From NCBI GenBank assembly GCA_937136055.1, contig CAKZOD010000094.1, positions 1-44,857 on the forward strand: a stretch of 44,857 nt of DNA. Direction: 5' to 3'. This document shows positions 1 through 8,561 of this stretch, in pieces. Each line of letters starts with the position of its first letter. The first letter of the stretch is position 1. The notes beneath the pieces are model-generated. The model did not search any database, had not been told where the DNA came from, and saw only the letters and a program-made list of their open reading frames with translations. Origin of the DNA: an uncultured Oceanospirillaceae bacterium (GTDB taxonomy: Bacteria; Pseudomonadota; Gammaproteobacteria; Pseudomonadales; Balneatricaceae). The translations under genes and the position numbers were made by a program.

Positions 1-208
1 AAAATAAGGTGTGGCAGCGAAACTAGCCAAAAAAGTTATACATGGAAGTTTTTTGGTACTTAATCGCTGTTTCCCTAATAAGTTCAGTAAAAAAATAAGG
101 TGAACAGACAAATTATAACGCGCTTAAACCTAAGATAATATTGATATATAAAGCAGTTTTAATAGTTTTTTTAATATCACTATGGTTATTAAAATATAGC
201 GGGTTAAC
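1..208. other. left-edge noncoding stretch
   Basis: This is AT-rich sequence downstream of the histidine kinase that reads into it from the right. I see no convincing gene and no U-tract terminator. An 11-base direct repeat, AAAATAAGGTG, occurs at 1-11 and 92-102; this may be chance. Confidence 0.4.
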
Positions 209-1735
209 TCAACTTCCTAAGCTGTGAAATATCGGCAAGGTAATTGTAAAATGAATACCTTTACCCAGTTGGCTGTTGCAATTTATTTCACCTTCTAGGG
301 ATTGGTTCACTAGGTTGTAAACGATGTGCATACCCAACCCACTGCTACCATCTTTGCGGTTCGTCGTGTAGAAAGGCACGTAAATTTTCTTTATATCTTC
401 AGCGCTGATACCGCAGCCATTATCCTTATAGTGAATCACGATGTTTTGGCTGTATTGATGTGCATGGATAGTGATTTCTCCGCATTCTTTATCTTTAAAT
501 CCATGGGTGAGGGAGTTGAAAACTAGATTAGTGATAATTTGTGAAAAAGCTCCAGGGTAACTAGTTAGCTCTAAATCAGTTGCTGCATCTATATCAATGC
601 TGTGCTGTGTGTTTTTAAGTTTGGGTTTTAAGCTGACTATGATTTCTTCAAGGTAATTGCATACAGAGAATGTGCGGATTTCTTCACTGGATTGATCGAC
701 AGCAACACGCTTAAAGCTTCGAATTAACTCTGATGCACGTTGCAAGTTAAAATCTATCATGCTGATTAACTCATCAGTGCCTGTTAAATAATCTTCGAAC
801 CCTTGGCGAGATACTTTATTTGCTTGGTATTGTTCGGCGAATAGTTGGTTTTTCTTCTGTAGCATAGAGGTCGCTGTAATGCCTACTCCCACCGGTGTGT
901 TTATTTCATGAGCTACTCCAGCAACAAGTGTGGATAGTGAAGACATTTTTTCTAACTCAATTAAGTGTGCTTGGGTTTCTTTGAGTTCTTTCAGGGTATT
1001 TTCAGTTTCAGCATTGGATGCCTCTAGCTGACTCGTTCTCTCAAGCACTTTGTTTTCTAGGTCAGTGTTGAGCTTTTTAAGTGCATCTTTTGCTTTCACT
1101 AACCGGTTGTTGATGAAAAACAGCAATGCCAATGCAGTGCAGATAATAAGACCAAGTGACTGCAGAGATTGAGATAGCTTGTGTTCGAGTAAATCGAGGA
1201 TTTGATCGAAATTTTCTTTATCATCAAGGGTAATTGTTGTCAGGTGCTGGGTGACTTTTTCAAGTTGAGGTGCTATTTCTTTGATGATGATAAAGGCTTG
1301 ATCATCATTGTTTTTAATACCAAACTTTATCAGCTGTAAGCGCTTGGTTTTTATTTGATTCAAGGTGTGGACGAGTGATAGTACCGCGGTGTTTTCTGGA
1401 ATTTGATATTGCAGGTTCTGAATAGCTTCATCCAACAAAGAGCTAGCTTTAATTGATGCTATAGAAGCCTTGCGAATCTCTTTTTTATCACTGTAGGCAA
1501 TTAGCCGAATGAGTGATGACTCCATATTATTGACGGAGCTAATAGCGTGATTGATAACATTGGAGCGCGCTTTTGATTCAGTGACATTCTTTTGAATAGT
1601 TTGGTTGAGCTGAACAAGTGAATAAGAGGTCATTAACCCTAAGGTCATACAAATTGTAAGAATGGCGCTATAAATTAATATGAGCTTGTCATGGAGCGCG
1701 AAGCGCATTCGGATAGCGTGTAAAACCTGAGCCAT
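209..1735 (-). CDS. membrane sensor histidine kinase
   Basis: This encodes a 508-residue histidine kinase. Membrane segments lie at about residues 18-40 and 191-210 and enclose a helical, probably periplasmic sensor region. A coiled-coil linker (about 215-262) follows. The phosphoacceptor is His276 in VAGVAHEINTP, and the ATPase domain carries an N box (NQIITNLVFNS), a G1 box (DNGCGIS) and a G2 box (GSSGLGMHI). No PAS, HAMP or receiver domain is evident, so it needs a separate response regulator. The start has AGGGAAA just upstream. The nearest regulator is the HD-GYP protein at 4921-6522, at the far end of a divergently transcribed cytochrome cluster. That this pair works together is an inference from position; the signal sensed is unknown. 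Confidence 0.9.
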   Translation of the reverse strand: MAQVLHAIRMRFALHDKLILIYSAILTICMTLGLMTSYSLVQLNQTIQKNVTESKARSNVINHAISSVNNMESSLIRLIAYSDKKEIRKASIASIKASSLLDEAIQNLQYQIPENTAVLSLVHTLNQIKTKRLQLIKFGIKNNDDQAFIIIKEIAPQLEKVTQHLTTITLDDKENFDQILDLLEHKLSQSLQSLGLIICTALALLFFINNRLVKAKDALKKLNTDLENKVLERTSQLEASNAETENTLKELKETQAHLIELEKMSSLSTLVAGVAHEINTPVGVGITATSMLQKKNQLFAEQYQANKVSRQGFEDYLTGTDELISMIDFNLQRASELIRSFKRVAVDQSSEEIRTFSVCNYLEEIIVSLKPKLKNTQHSIDIDAATDLELTSYPGAFSQIITNLVFNSLTHGFKDKECGEITIHAHQYSQNIVIHYKDNGCGISAEDIKKIYVPFYTTNRKDGSSGLGMHIVYNLVNQSLEGEINCNSQLGKGIHFTITLPIFHSLGS

Positions 1736-2623
1736 AATTTCCCTGTTATGTATACGTAACGTTTGAGTGGCGTTAAATGTCCCTCTTTATTCAAGGCTAA
1801 AATGACATTGTAGATTCGTTGCCATGTATTTTTAATACCTACAGCATAGACAAAGAATAAAGTATAGGCGAATTCTAAGTCGCTTCATTTAAAAGCGATT
1901 ATAAATATTAGACTTTAACAGCAGTAAGTTGCTGCTTAAGCGTGCTAAGTGTTCCTAGGTATTGTTCTTATTTATTCGGTTTTCATTACTTTTCGAAAAT
2001 TATCACTACACCGCTTATAGGCACTCAAGACTTAGATAAAAAGCTATTTATTTCAAATTCATGATTACAAATGTCAGTATTTTTCTTGAGTTTTCCATGG
2101 GCTATCAGTGCGTGTTTGTTTTTATTAAGTTTTGATTGGATTTGTCTGCAAGCCCTTTTTGTATGTGGTGTTTGGATTAGTTGAAGTGACAGTTATCAAA
2201 TGTTTAATACTTTTTTTATTAGAAAACTCAATCCTGTTTTTGACAATGGTCGGTGAATAAAATAGTCGCTTTAGATTGAATGCTAGTTTTTAAAGTCGAT
2301 AGTTTTAAATTTAAAAATGAGCTTTTAATATCGTTGTCTCAGTTGGGCGACATCTTGCTAATGGACGAATTAGAGCTATATTTTTATCGGTGTGAAGGTG
2401 TGAAGGTGTGATGGGATTTATTTTAATTATAAAAATACTCTCAGTCTTTTTGTTTTACTGTGAAAGTCTGAAGTCAATTCGCAGCCTAGTATCCCAGTTA
2501 ATGAACATTTACTAAGTTACAAAGCACTAAAAGTCAGTTTCAATTAAATGAAAGTGATATCGAGTTCTGGCTTTATATTGCATGCCGAGCATTAGGGGCC
2601 ACCGATCGAGTAATGGAGGGAAA
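1736..2623. other. 888-base divergent intergenic region
   Basis: A long AT-rich spacer separates the histidine kinase from the cytochrome cluster and must hold both promoters. It contains a perfect 14-base palindrome TTTTAAATTTAAAA (2303-2316) and a short GGTGTGAA tandem repeat (2389-2412). A 34-codon open frame (2411-2515) begins with a hydrophobic stretch after an AAGGTG, but nothing else supports it as a gene. No larger reading frame is credible. Confidence 0.5.
2389..2412. repeat. GGTGTGAA short tandem repeat
   Basis: Two full copies and a partial third of an 8-base unit (GGTGTGAA, GGTGTGAA, GGTGTGAT) lie about 210 bases upstream of the cytochrome c gene. They could be stacked regulator half-sites or simple slippage. 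Confidence 0.4.
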
Positions 2624-3397
2624 ATGAGCGTTAAAGATGTCTATTCAGGCACGTTTTTAAATCAACCGATAAAGAAGCTAATTCATTTTTTGGTTGCTCC
2701 ACTCATATTGATATTGAGTTCGTTAAGCCTATTGGCGCAGGAGCAAGGTACTGGCTATTCAGCAGTTGAGGTCAATCGTGGGGCCTACCTATTTGGCCGT
2801 TACTGTACTTTGTGCCATGGGGCTGATGGACTAGGGGAAGGGGTACTTACAATAAAGATTGATAATTACCCAAGTACCAATTTAATAGCAGGAAATCAGC
2901 GGTTTAATAGCCACAAAGAGCTAGTTGATGTGATTACTTATGGTGGGGTAGATAAATCATTGCAGGTGAGTGAATCAATGCCTCCTTATCAAGAGGAAAT
3001 ATCCGAGTCCGATATTGGTTATCTAGCGACGTTTGTTCGTTATTTGCGTGAGGATACAGAACCTGCAACTGAAGTACTTAAAGGTAATATTGCATTACTC
3101 CCTTTAAGGCGTGACGCAGGTAAAGAGCTCTTTAAAATTCATTGTGTGTTATGCCATGGCAAAGGTGCTCTTGGTGATGGGCGTATGGCGAAACTGCTGA
3201 AACTTAAAAAGGCAGCGACCCCTGCCAATCTCACAGTATCGATGTTACCAAAACCTGAAATACTTAGAATTATAGCATTAGGGGGAGAGGCTGTTGGGCG
3301 TTCTCCTTATATGCCGCCTTGGTCGCAGCAGTTCAGTGAACGCCAATTAATGGCGGTGATTGATTATGTTCAATCACTGAGAGTTAAAACGAAATAG
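2624..3397 (+). CDS. diheme c-type cytochrome
   Basis: This encodes a 257-residue exported protein with two cytochrome c domains. A hydrophobic segment at about 17-38 acts as a signal peptide or anchor. The heme motifs are CTLCH (61-65) and CVLCH (174-178), and each domain has a likely axial Met in an MPP motif (M119 and M230). I chose the ATG at 2624 because GGAGG lies 4-5 bases upstream; an upstream in-frame ATG at 2582 lacks a good site and would bury the signal peptide. It is the first gene of a plus-strand run with a diheme peroxidase, a cupredoxin and an HD-GYP regulator. It probably transfers electrons in the periplasm, perhaps to the peroxidase. The exact partner cannot be read from the sequence. 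Confidence 0.88.
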   Translation: MSVKDVYSGTFLNQPIKKLIHFLVAPLILILSSLSLLAQEQGTGYSAVEVNRGAYLFGRYCTLCHGADGLGEGVLTIKIDNYPSTNLIAGNQRFNSHKELVDVITYGGVDKSLQVSESMPPYQEEISESDIGYLATFVRYLREDTEPATEVLKGNIALLPLRRDAGKELFKIHCVLCHGKGALGDGRMAKLLKLKKAATPANLTVSMLPKPEILRIIALGGEAVGRSPYMPPWSQQFSERQLMAVIDYVQSLRVKTK

Positions 3398-3509
3398 TCA
3401 TACTCAAGCGCACCTCAAAAAAACATGATGTCTGCTGTGATTTTTGAGATGCACTTAAGAAACAAGTAAATGAGTGTTAAATAAAAAACGCTCATTAAAG
3501 GAGGCTACG

Positions 3510-4547
3510 ATGAAAGCGGCCGTATGTTTTTTGATAGTGACCACTGGTGCTTTGTTGGTGCGCTTTGCAGTAGCAAGTGAGCAACAATACAACTTCAAAG
3601 CAGGAGATGTGAGCTTGCAACACTGGTTGATGCCTGTGCGTATGGACGAGCCTAAAGATAATAAACAAACTGCGCAGCGAATAGCGCTGGGAAAAATGTT
3701 ATTTTTTGATCCGCGTTTAGGGCGCAATAAAAATATCTCTTGCGCAACTTGTCACAATCCTTTGCTGGGGTGGTCTGATGGTTTGCCAGTTGGGCAAGGG
3801 CATCAAGGGGTGCCATTGCCGCGTGCAACTCCCGCTTTATATAACACTGGTTTTAATGTTCTCCAAATGTGGGATGGTAGGAAACGTTCCTTAGAAGACC
3901 AAGCTTTGGCTCCGATGGCGGCCGATACAGAAATGAATGTTGATTTTGATCAGATGATCAGTTTTATCAATAGCTTCCCCGAATATCGAGCTGCGTTTAA
4001 AACAGCATATAGTGAAGGAGTGACAAAAGAGAAAATAGCAAAAGCGCTTGCCAGTTTTGAGAGAACAATAGTGAGTGATAACTCACCGTTTGATGACTGG
4101 ATAAAAGGTGATGCCAGTGCATTGACAGGTGATCAGATAGCAGGCTTCAAGTTATTTGTTGATGCAGAAAAAGGCAATTGTGCCGTTTGTCATAATCCGC
4201 CAAATTTTACAGATAATGGCTTTCATAACATTGGATTAAAAGTGGCGAGGGAGAAGCCGGATTTAGGGCGTTATCACATTAGAAAAGTGGCTGTATTAAA
4301 AGGAGCTTTTAAAACACCTAGTTTACGCAGTATTGCTAAAAGCGCGCCCTTTTTTCATGACGGGACGGCAAAAAATTTGGCACAAGTGATGGATCATTAC
4401 TTACAGGATTTCACGCATAACAAAGGGGTGTCGCCAGCGCTTAAAACAATAAAATTAACAGCGCAGGAAAAGCAGCAGATTATTGCCTTTTTACACAGCT
4501 TGTCAGATCGAAATGAAATACCAACATTACCGGTTTTACCTCAATAG
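3510..4547 (+). CDS. CcpA/MauG-family diheme peroxidase
   Basis: This encodes a 345-residue periplasmic protein of the bacterial cytochrome c peroxidase/MauG family, with a signal peptide at about 1-23. The two heme sites are CATCH (78-82) and CAVCH (224-228). Family landmarks include GKMLFFDPRLG near 61-71, MWDGR near 120-124, AFKTPSLR near 266-273 and FFHDG near 281-285. The ATG at 3510 follows a strong AAGGAGG (3498-3504), so the in-frame upstream start at 3474 was not used. Family members either reduce hydrogen peroxide or oxidise a protein substrate, as MauG does on methylamine dehydrogenase; the sequence does not decide between these. No methylamine dehydrogenase genes are present. It lies 112 bases after the cytochrome and 13 bases before the cupredoxin. 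Confidence 0.9.
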   Translation: MKAAVCFLIVTTGALLVRFAVASEQQYNFKAGDVSLQHWLMPVRMDEPKDNKQTAQRIALGKMLFFDPRLGRNKNISCATCHNPLLGWSDGLPVGQGHQGVPLPRATPALYNTGFNVLQMWDGRKRSLEDQALAPMAADTEMNVDFDQMISFINSFPEYRAAFKTAYSEGVTKEKIAKALASFERTIVSDNSPFDDWIKGDASALTGDQIAGFKLFVDAEKGNCAVCHNPPNFTDNGFHNIGLKVAREKPDLGRYHIRKVAVLKGAFKTPSLRSIAKSAPFFHDGTAKNLAQVMDHYLQDFTHNKGVSPALKTIKLTAQEKQQIIAFLHSLSDRNEIPTLPVLPQ

Positions 4548-4560
4548 CCTAGGAGTCAGA

Positions 4561-4872
4561 ATGCGATTTTTAATACTCATCTCTAGTTTTCTTATTAGTA
4601 CTCTTTGTGCGGCTCAAGAGTATGAAGTTGAGCAAAAGAATAAGATGTTTTCAGTAAAAGAGATAACTCTCAAAAAGGGAGATACTGTGCACTTTAAAAA
4701 CTCAGACAAGATATTTCACAACGTATTTAGTTTGTCAGATACCCAATTCTTTGATTTAGGCTCTTATCCTAAAGGTGAGTCTAGAGCGGTGAAATTTGAA
4801 ACCCCAGGTAAAGTAGAGGTGGAATGTGCAATTCACCCACAAATGTACATGGTTATTGATGTAAAAGAGTAA
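4561..4872 (+). CDS. plastocyanin-like cupredoxin
   Basis: This encodes a 103-residue secreted blue-copper-type protein. The signal peptide ends near residue 18 (LCAAQ). The mature part has the cupredoxin fold pattern: KKGDTVHFKN, then His53 in IFHNVF, then Cys89-x2-His92-x4-Met97, the classic type 1 copper ligand set. The ATG at 4561 follows TAGGAGTC, 13 bases after the peroxidase stop, and implies translational coupling. It resembles the small proteins often annotated 'methylamine utilization protein' that travel with MauG-like peroxidases. A likely role is electron carrier for the neighbouring peroxidase or cytochrome, or a redox or copper sensor input; both are inference. Confidence 0.88.
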   Translation: MRFLILISSFLISTLCAAQEYEVEQKNKMFSVKEITLKKGDTVHFKNSDKIFHNVFSLSDTQFFDLGSYPKGESRAVKFETPGKVEVECAIHPQMYMVIDVKE

Positions 4873-4920
4873 GGGGTCGTTATCTAATAATAAAATAGTT
4901 GATTTATTTCTAGAAAAGGA

Positions 4921-6522
4921 ATGAAGCGATATATGGATCATGCAATGAATAATGAAAAGGATGGATTGTTTACTTTTTTTGAAGCAGAGGAGGAAAGTAG
5001 CGAGCATTCACAGGAGAGCGCGGCTCCCAAAGCTTTAAAAGCGTGGAAGATCCTGATAGTTGATGATGATGAAGAAGTTCATAAACTAACAAAGGTTGTG
5101 CTGCGTGACTATCATTTTGAAACACGTGCAATACAGTTTTTTAGTGCGTTCTCAGGAGGAGAAGCATTAGAAGTAATGCGTGATGAACAAGACATAGCGC
5201 TAGTCTTGCTCGATGTAGTGATGGAGACAGATAACGCAGGACTGGAGTGCGCGAAAGCTATTCGAGAGTTATTACATAACGATATGGTGCGTATTATTTT
5301 GCGCACGGGGCAACCAGGGCAAGCCCCTGAAGAAGAAGTGATTAAGAATTACGATATCAATGATTATAAAAGTAAAACAGAGCTGACAATTCAAAGTTTA
5401 TTTACGGCCATTACCAGTGCCCTGCGCACTTATCAATTTATTAAAACCATCGATTTTAACAAGCGCGGATTAGAAAGTGTGATTGATGCTACCCGCGATA
5501 TTCTGGAACTTGATACCTTTAAGCGCTTTCATCATCACGTATTTGATAAAATGTGCACCTTTAACACTGAACCTGATAAAGCCATTTATTTTGTAAACCC
5601 TTTCGTTAAAGCACAAGCGCATAATCAATTATTGGAAAGCTTTAAGGTATTGGCTGAGCGAGGGGACGAGAGTCTTGAACAAGGGCAAAGTGCTAGTGAT
5701 ATTGATGACCTGGAAGTTAAAGAACTGATTCAGCAAGCTATTGATCAACAAGGCATCATATTGAGTGAGCGTGCTTTTGTTGGTTATGTAAAAGCCTCGA
5801 AAGGCGGTGAGTCTCTTGTTTTTATGCAGTGGAAAAATGTAGTTGATACATTGGAGCAAAAACTGTTATCGATATTTTTTAACAACGTATCTGTTGTTTA
5901 TGAAAACTTGTCGCTCAATGAGGAAATAAAAGAAACTCAGAAAGAGATGATTTACACATTGTCTGAGCTGGTGGAAGGGCGCTCTAAAGAAACGGCTAAT
6001 CATATTCGTCGTGTCGCAGCAGTATCGGGGATGCTGGGTCGAAAGGTAGGTTTGGGTGAGCAGCAAATACAAATGTTAGAGCTAACGGCGCCTATGCACG
6101 ATATTGGTAAGATAGGTACCCCTGATAGTATTTTAAAGAAGCCTGGAAAATTAACTCCTGAAGAATACCGTGTTATGCAAGAGCATGCCGCTTATGGGGC
6201 TGCTATATTTGGACGTTCAGAAAGAGATGTTATGCAAACCTCTGCGCTCATTGCAGAACAGCACCATGAGAAATGGGACGGTAGTGGTTATCCTAAAGGT
6301 TTAAAAGGCGATGGTATTCATATCTATGGGCGAATTGTGGCGCTGGCTGATGTGGTTGATGCACTGGTTCACAAACGTTGCTATAAAAAAGCTTGGGAAA
6401 TGCCGCAGGTACTACAAACACTGCAAGAGGAGCGCGGCAAGCACTTCGATCCACAGCTGGTGGATATATTTTTAGCATCTCAAGGTGAGTATCAAGAGCT
6501 ACTTAAGCGCTATCCGCTCTGA
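4921..6522 (+). CDS. response regulator, DUF3369 and HD-GYP c-di-GMP phosphodiesterase
   Basis: This encodes a 533-residue cytoplasmic regulator. A receiver domain (about 42-165) has acidic residues in VDDD (47-50), phosphoacceptor Asp98 and Lys150. A DUF3369-type middle region (about 170-335) and an HD-GYP domain (about 340-500) follow. The HD-GYP motifs look intact: NHIRRVA, HD at 393-394 in MHDIGKIG, His422, HH at 448-449 and GSGYPKG (GYP 456-458), so cyclic di-GMP hydrolysis is likely. AAAAGGA directly abuts the ATG at 4921, which is too close for ideal initiation; the ATG at 4933 is the better-spaced alternative. The 3' end overlaps the convergent nudE by 13 bases. Its kinase is probably the divergent one at 209-1735. 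Confidence 0.9.
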   Translation: MKRYMDHAMNNEKDGLFTFFEAEEESSEHSQESAAPKALKAWKILIVDDDEEVHKLTKVVLRDYHFETRAIQFFSAFSGGEALEVMRDEQDIALVLLDVVMETDNAGLECAKAIRELLHNDMVRIILRTGQPGQAPEEEVIKNYDINDYKSKTELTIQSLFTAITSALRTYQFIKTIDFNKRGLESVIDATRDILELDTFKRFHHHVFDKMCTFNTEPDKAIYFVNPFVKAQAHNQLLESFKVLAERGDESLEQGQSASDIDDLEVKELIQQAIDQQGIILSERAFVGYVKASKGGESLVFMQWKNVVDTLEQKLLSIFFNNVSVVYENLSLNEEIKETQKEMIYTLSELVEGRSKETANHIRRVAAVSGMLGRKVGLGEQQIQMLELTAPMHDIGKIGTPDSILKKPGKLTPEEYRVMQEHAAYGAAIFGRSERDVMQTSALIAEQHHEKWDGSGYPKGLKGDGIHIYGRIVALADVVDALVHKRCYKKAWEMPQVLQTLQEERGKHFDPQLVDIFLASQGEYQELLKRYPL

Positions 6523-7061
6523 TTTTCAAGAAAATGCTTTGCCATATATAGGCCTGCAATGGCCCGACCTTCAGTGAATTCAGGGTTTAGTGCAAGGTTG
6601 TCTATATCTGATAAAGGCCACTTCACGACTTCAAGAGGCTCTGGCTCATCACCAGGAAGTTCACACGGGTACAGGTCTCTGGCGATAACTGCTTTTAGTT
6701 TATGGCCCATGTAGTTAGGTGCAGTGGTCATCTCTTTTAGAAAATCGATTCGGTTTGCGCCAAAACCGATTTCTTCTTTGAGTTCTCTATCTGCCGCTTG
6801 ATAAATAGTTTCACCTTTATCAACAGCACCCTTTGGCAGAGAAAGCGTGTAATCTTCGATGCCGCCAGCGTATTCACGTACCAGCAAAATATTGTCATCA
6901 GAATCAATAGCGATCATCATCACGGCCCCATAGCCTCTACTGGCTAAACGCTCATAAGTGCGTTGCTCGCCGTTGCTAAATCGAAGTTCAAGTTCTTCAA
7001 CAAGAAATAGCCTGCTACTCGCAGCTTTCTTAATGTTCAACACTTCAGGCTTTATCGGCAT
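6510..7061 (-). CDS. nudE: ADP compounds hydrolase NudE
   Basis: This encodes a 183-residue Nudix hydrolase close in length to E. coli NudE (186). The Nudix box is perfect: Gly78-x5-Glu84-x7-Arg92-Glu93-Leu94-x-Glu96-Glu97-x-Gly99. NudE hydrolyses NADH, ADP-ribose and diadenosine polyphosphates in the cytoplasm. I chose the ATG giving MPIKPEV because AGGA lies about 10 bases upstream; a longer frame to 7124 has no support. It sits divergent to yrfG, as expected for the nudE-yrfG-hslR-hslO neighbourhood of gammaproteobacteria. Confidence 0.93.
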   Translation of the reverse strand: MPIKPEVLNIKKAASSRLFLVEELELRFSNGEQRTYERLASRGYGAVMMIAIDSDDNILLVREYAGGIEDYTLSLPKGAVDKGETIYQAADRELKEEIGFGANRIDFLKEMTTAPNYMGHKLKAVIARDLYPCELPGDEPEPLEVVKWPLSDIDNLALNPEFTEGRAIAGLYMAKHFLENQSG

Positions 7062-7224
7062 GCTGCTAAATCCTACTACGTTATATAAAGAAGGTATTAA
7101 AAGGCGTAATGAGTTGCTCCACAAAAGCTGTGGATTGCTAAATCACTAGATTCTAAGTTTACCTAGTCTTATGCTAGGCGCAAGATATCATTAGTACAAT
7201 ATCGGTACTAGGAATCAGCAGTAA

Positions 7225-7264
7225 TGATAACTATTGTTGCGTGATAACTATTGTTGCGTGATAA
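7225..7264. repeat. 17-base tandem repeat upstream of yrfG
   Basis: The unit TGATAACTATTGTTGCG is present twice in perfect tandem (7225-7241 and 7242-7258), followed by a third partial copy TGATAA (7259-7264). It ends about 28 bases before the yrfG start. Just upstream, TAGTAC (7192-7197) and GTACTA (7205-7210) form an inverted repeat. The block could be a regulator site or a recent duplication. Confidence 0.8.
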
Positions 7265-7292
7265 ATTATTAAAGAAAAATTAGGAGTGAAGG

Positions 7293-7964
7293 ATGCCAAT
7301 TCCTTGGGCACAAATTGATACTGTTTTGCTAGATATGGATGGCACATTGCTTGATTTGCACTTTGATAGTCATTTTTGGTTGGAGCATTTGCCCCAGCGC
7401 TATGCTCAAATTCATCGATGTGAGGAAAAGCAAGCGAAAGAGTGGTTGATGCAAAGATTGATGAAAGAGCGCGGTACAATTGATTGGTATTGTGTTGATT
7501 ATTGGAGTGATCAGCTATCGCTGGATATTGCCGCTTTAAAACGTGAAGTAAAACATAATATTTGTTACCGTCCTCACGCTGTGCGCTTCCTTGAACTGTT
7601 AAATAAAAGCTCGAAAAAAGTTGTATTGGTGACGAATGATCATCGCTCTAGCTTAGACATGAAATTGGAACTAACGGGGCTAGGGCAGTATCTAGATGAA
7701 ATAGTTGTATCCCATGATTTCAAAGTAGCAAAAGAGCATCAGGATTTTTGGCACCAGATGCAAGCGATTGAAAATTTTGAGTCTCAAAGAACATTATTTA
7801 TAGATGATACAGCGGCTATTTTAGATGCTGCAGATGAGTTTGGTATTAAGCATTTGAGGTTGATATCTCAGCCGGATAGTAAACGCAGCAGAGAGTTAGT
7901 ATCACAGCATCGGCGCATTGAGTGTTTTTCAACAGTAAATAGATCTATTCACAACAACGCATAA
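7293..7964 (+). CDS. yrfG: GMP/IMP nucleotidase YrfG (HAD family)
   Basis: This encodes a 223-residue HAD-superfamily phosphatase. Motif I is DMDGT (14-18), motif II VTND near residue 110, and motif IV FIDDT near 168-172. E. coli YrfG removes phosphate from purine nucleoside monophosphates; the name rests on family resemblance plus its place between nudE and hslR. AGGAG and AAGGA lie just before the ATG. It runs into hslR with a 26-base gap and is probably co-transcribed with it. Confidence 0.88.
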   Translation: MPIPWAQIDTVLLDMDGTLLDLHFDSHFWLEHLPQRYAQIHRCEEKQAKEWLMQRLMKERGTIDWYCVDYWSDQLSLDIAALKREVKHNICYRPHAVRFLELLNKSSKKVVLVTNDHRSSLDMKLELTGLGQYLDEIVVSHDFKVAKEHQDFWHQMQAIENFESQRTLFIDDTAAILDAADEFGIKHLRLISQPDSKRSRELVSQHRRIECFSTVNRSIHNNA

Positions 7965-7990
7965 TCCATTAAAAGAAAGTGAAACTAAGT

Positions 7991-8395
7991 ATGAGTGATA
8001 AAAGCAAAATACGTTTAGATAAATGGCTGTGGGCAGCGCGTTTCTTTAAAACCCGTGCTCTTGCTAAAAAAGCGGTTGAAGGTGGCAAAGTTCACTATGA
8101 TGGACAGCGAAGTAAATGCTCAAAAGTGGTTGAAATCGGTGGGCTGCTAAAAATAAACCAAGGCTGGGATGAAAAGGTTGTCGAAATAATTGCTTTAAGT
8201 GAGCAGCGCAGAGGTGCACCAGAAGCTGCACTGTTATATACAGAAACAGCGCAAAGTATTAAAAAGCGAGAAGAGCAGGCGATTCAGAGAAAGATGATTC
8301 AGCTGTCAGCTATGACCCCTGATCACAAACCGGATAAGCGCAGCAGGCGGCAAATTCAAAGAACAAAAGATTTACTCTTAAATGATGGAGAGTAA
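7991..8395 (+). CDS. hslR: heat shock protein Hsp15 (ribosome-associated RNA-binding)
   Basis: This encodes a 134-residue S4-domain protein with the hallmark N-terminus IRLDKWLWAARFFKTR and a basic C-terminal tail (KRSRRQIQRTKD). Hsp15 binds 50S subunits that carry stalled peptidyl-tRNA and helps recycle them. The ATG at 7991 has AAGTGA at fitting distance; an in-frame GTG at 7979 would add four residues. Position between yrfG and hslO matches E. coli and Pseudomonas. Confidence 0.93.
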   Translation: MSDKSKIRLDKWLWAARFFKTRALAKKAVEGGKVHYDGQRSKCSKVVEIGGLLKINQGWDEKVVEIIALSEQRRGAPEAALLYTETAQSIKKREEQAIQRKMIQLSAMTPDHKPDKRSRRQIQRTKDLLLNDGE

Positions 8396-8458
8396 TCTCT
8401 TTAAATGTACACCTGTTTAATAAACTTGAGCTCGTTTTCGATGATATTACAGTAAGAG

Positions 8459-8470
8459 TTCCCTAGGGAA
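8459..8470. promoter_or_regulatory. 12-base perfect palindrome upstream of hslO
   Basis: TTCCCTAGGGAA is a perfect palindrome 92 bases before the hslO start, in the 166-base hslR-hslO gap. It could be an operator half-site pair. No recognisable heat-shock promoter was identified with confidence. Confidence 0.3.
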
Positions 8471-8561
8471 TTACGGTTAATCTATGTTAACATTTTATTA
8501 TATTTTGCTGTGTTCAACCTCAGCGATACTTTTTTAATGAAATAGGCTGATATAAGCGACA

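Noticed and set aside
2411..2515. 34-codon open frame with hydrophobic start in the kinase-cytochrome spacer
   Set aside because: AAGGTG is only 3 bases from the ATG, the composition is that of AT-rich noncoding DNA, and no family is recognisable.
3510..4872. Methylamine dehydrogenase maturation locus (mau)
   Set aside because: Only the MauG-like peroxidase and a cupredoxin are present; no mauA, mauB, mauD, mauE or mauF genes are in the window.
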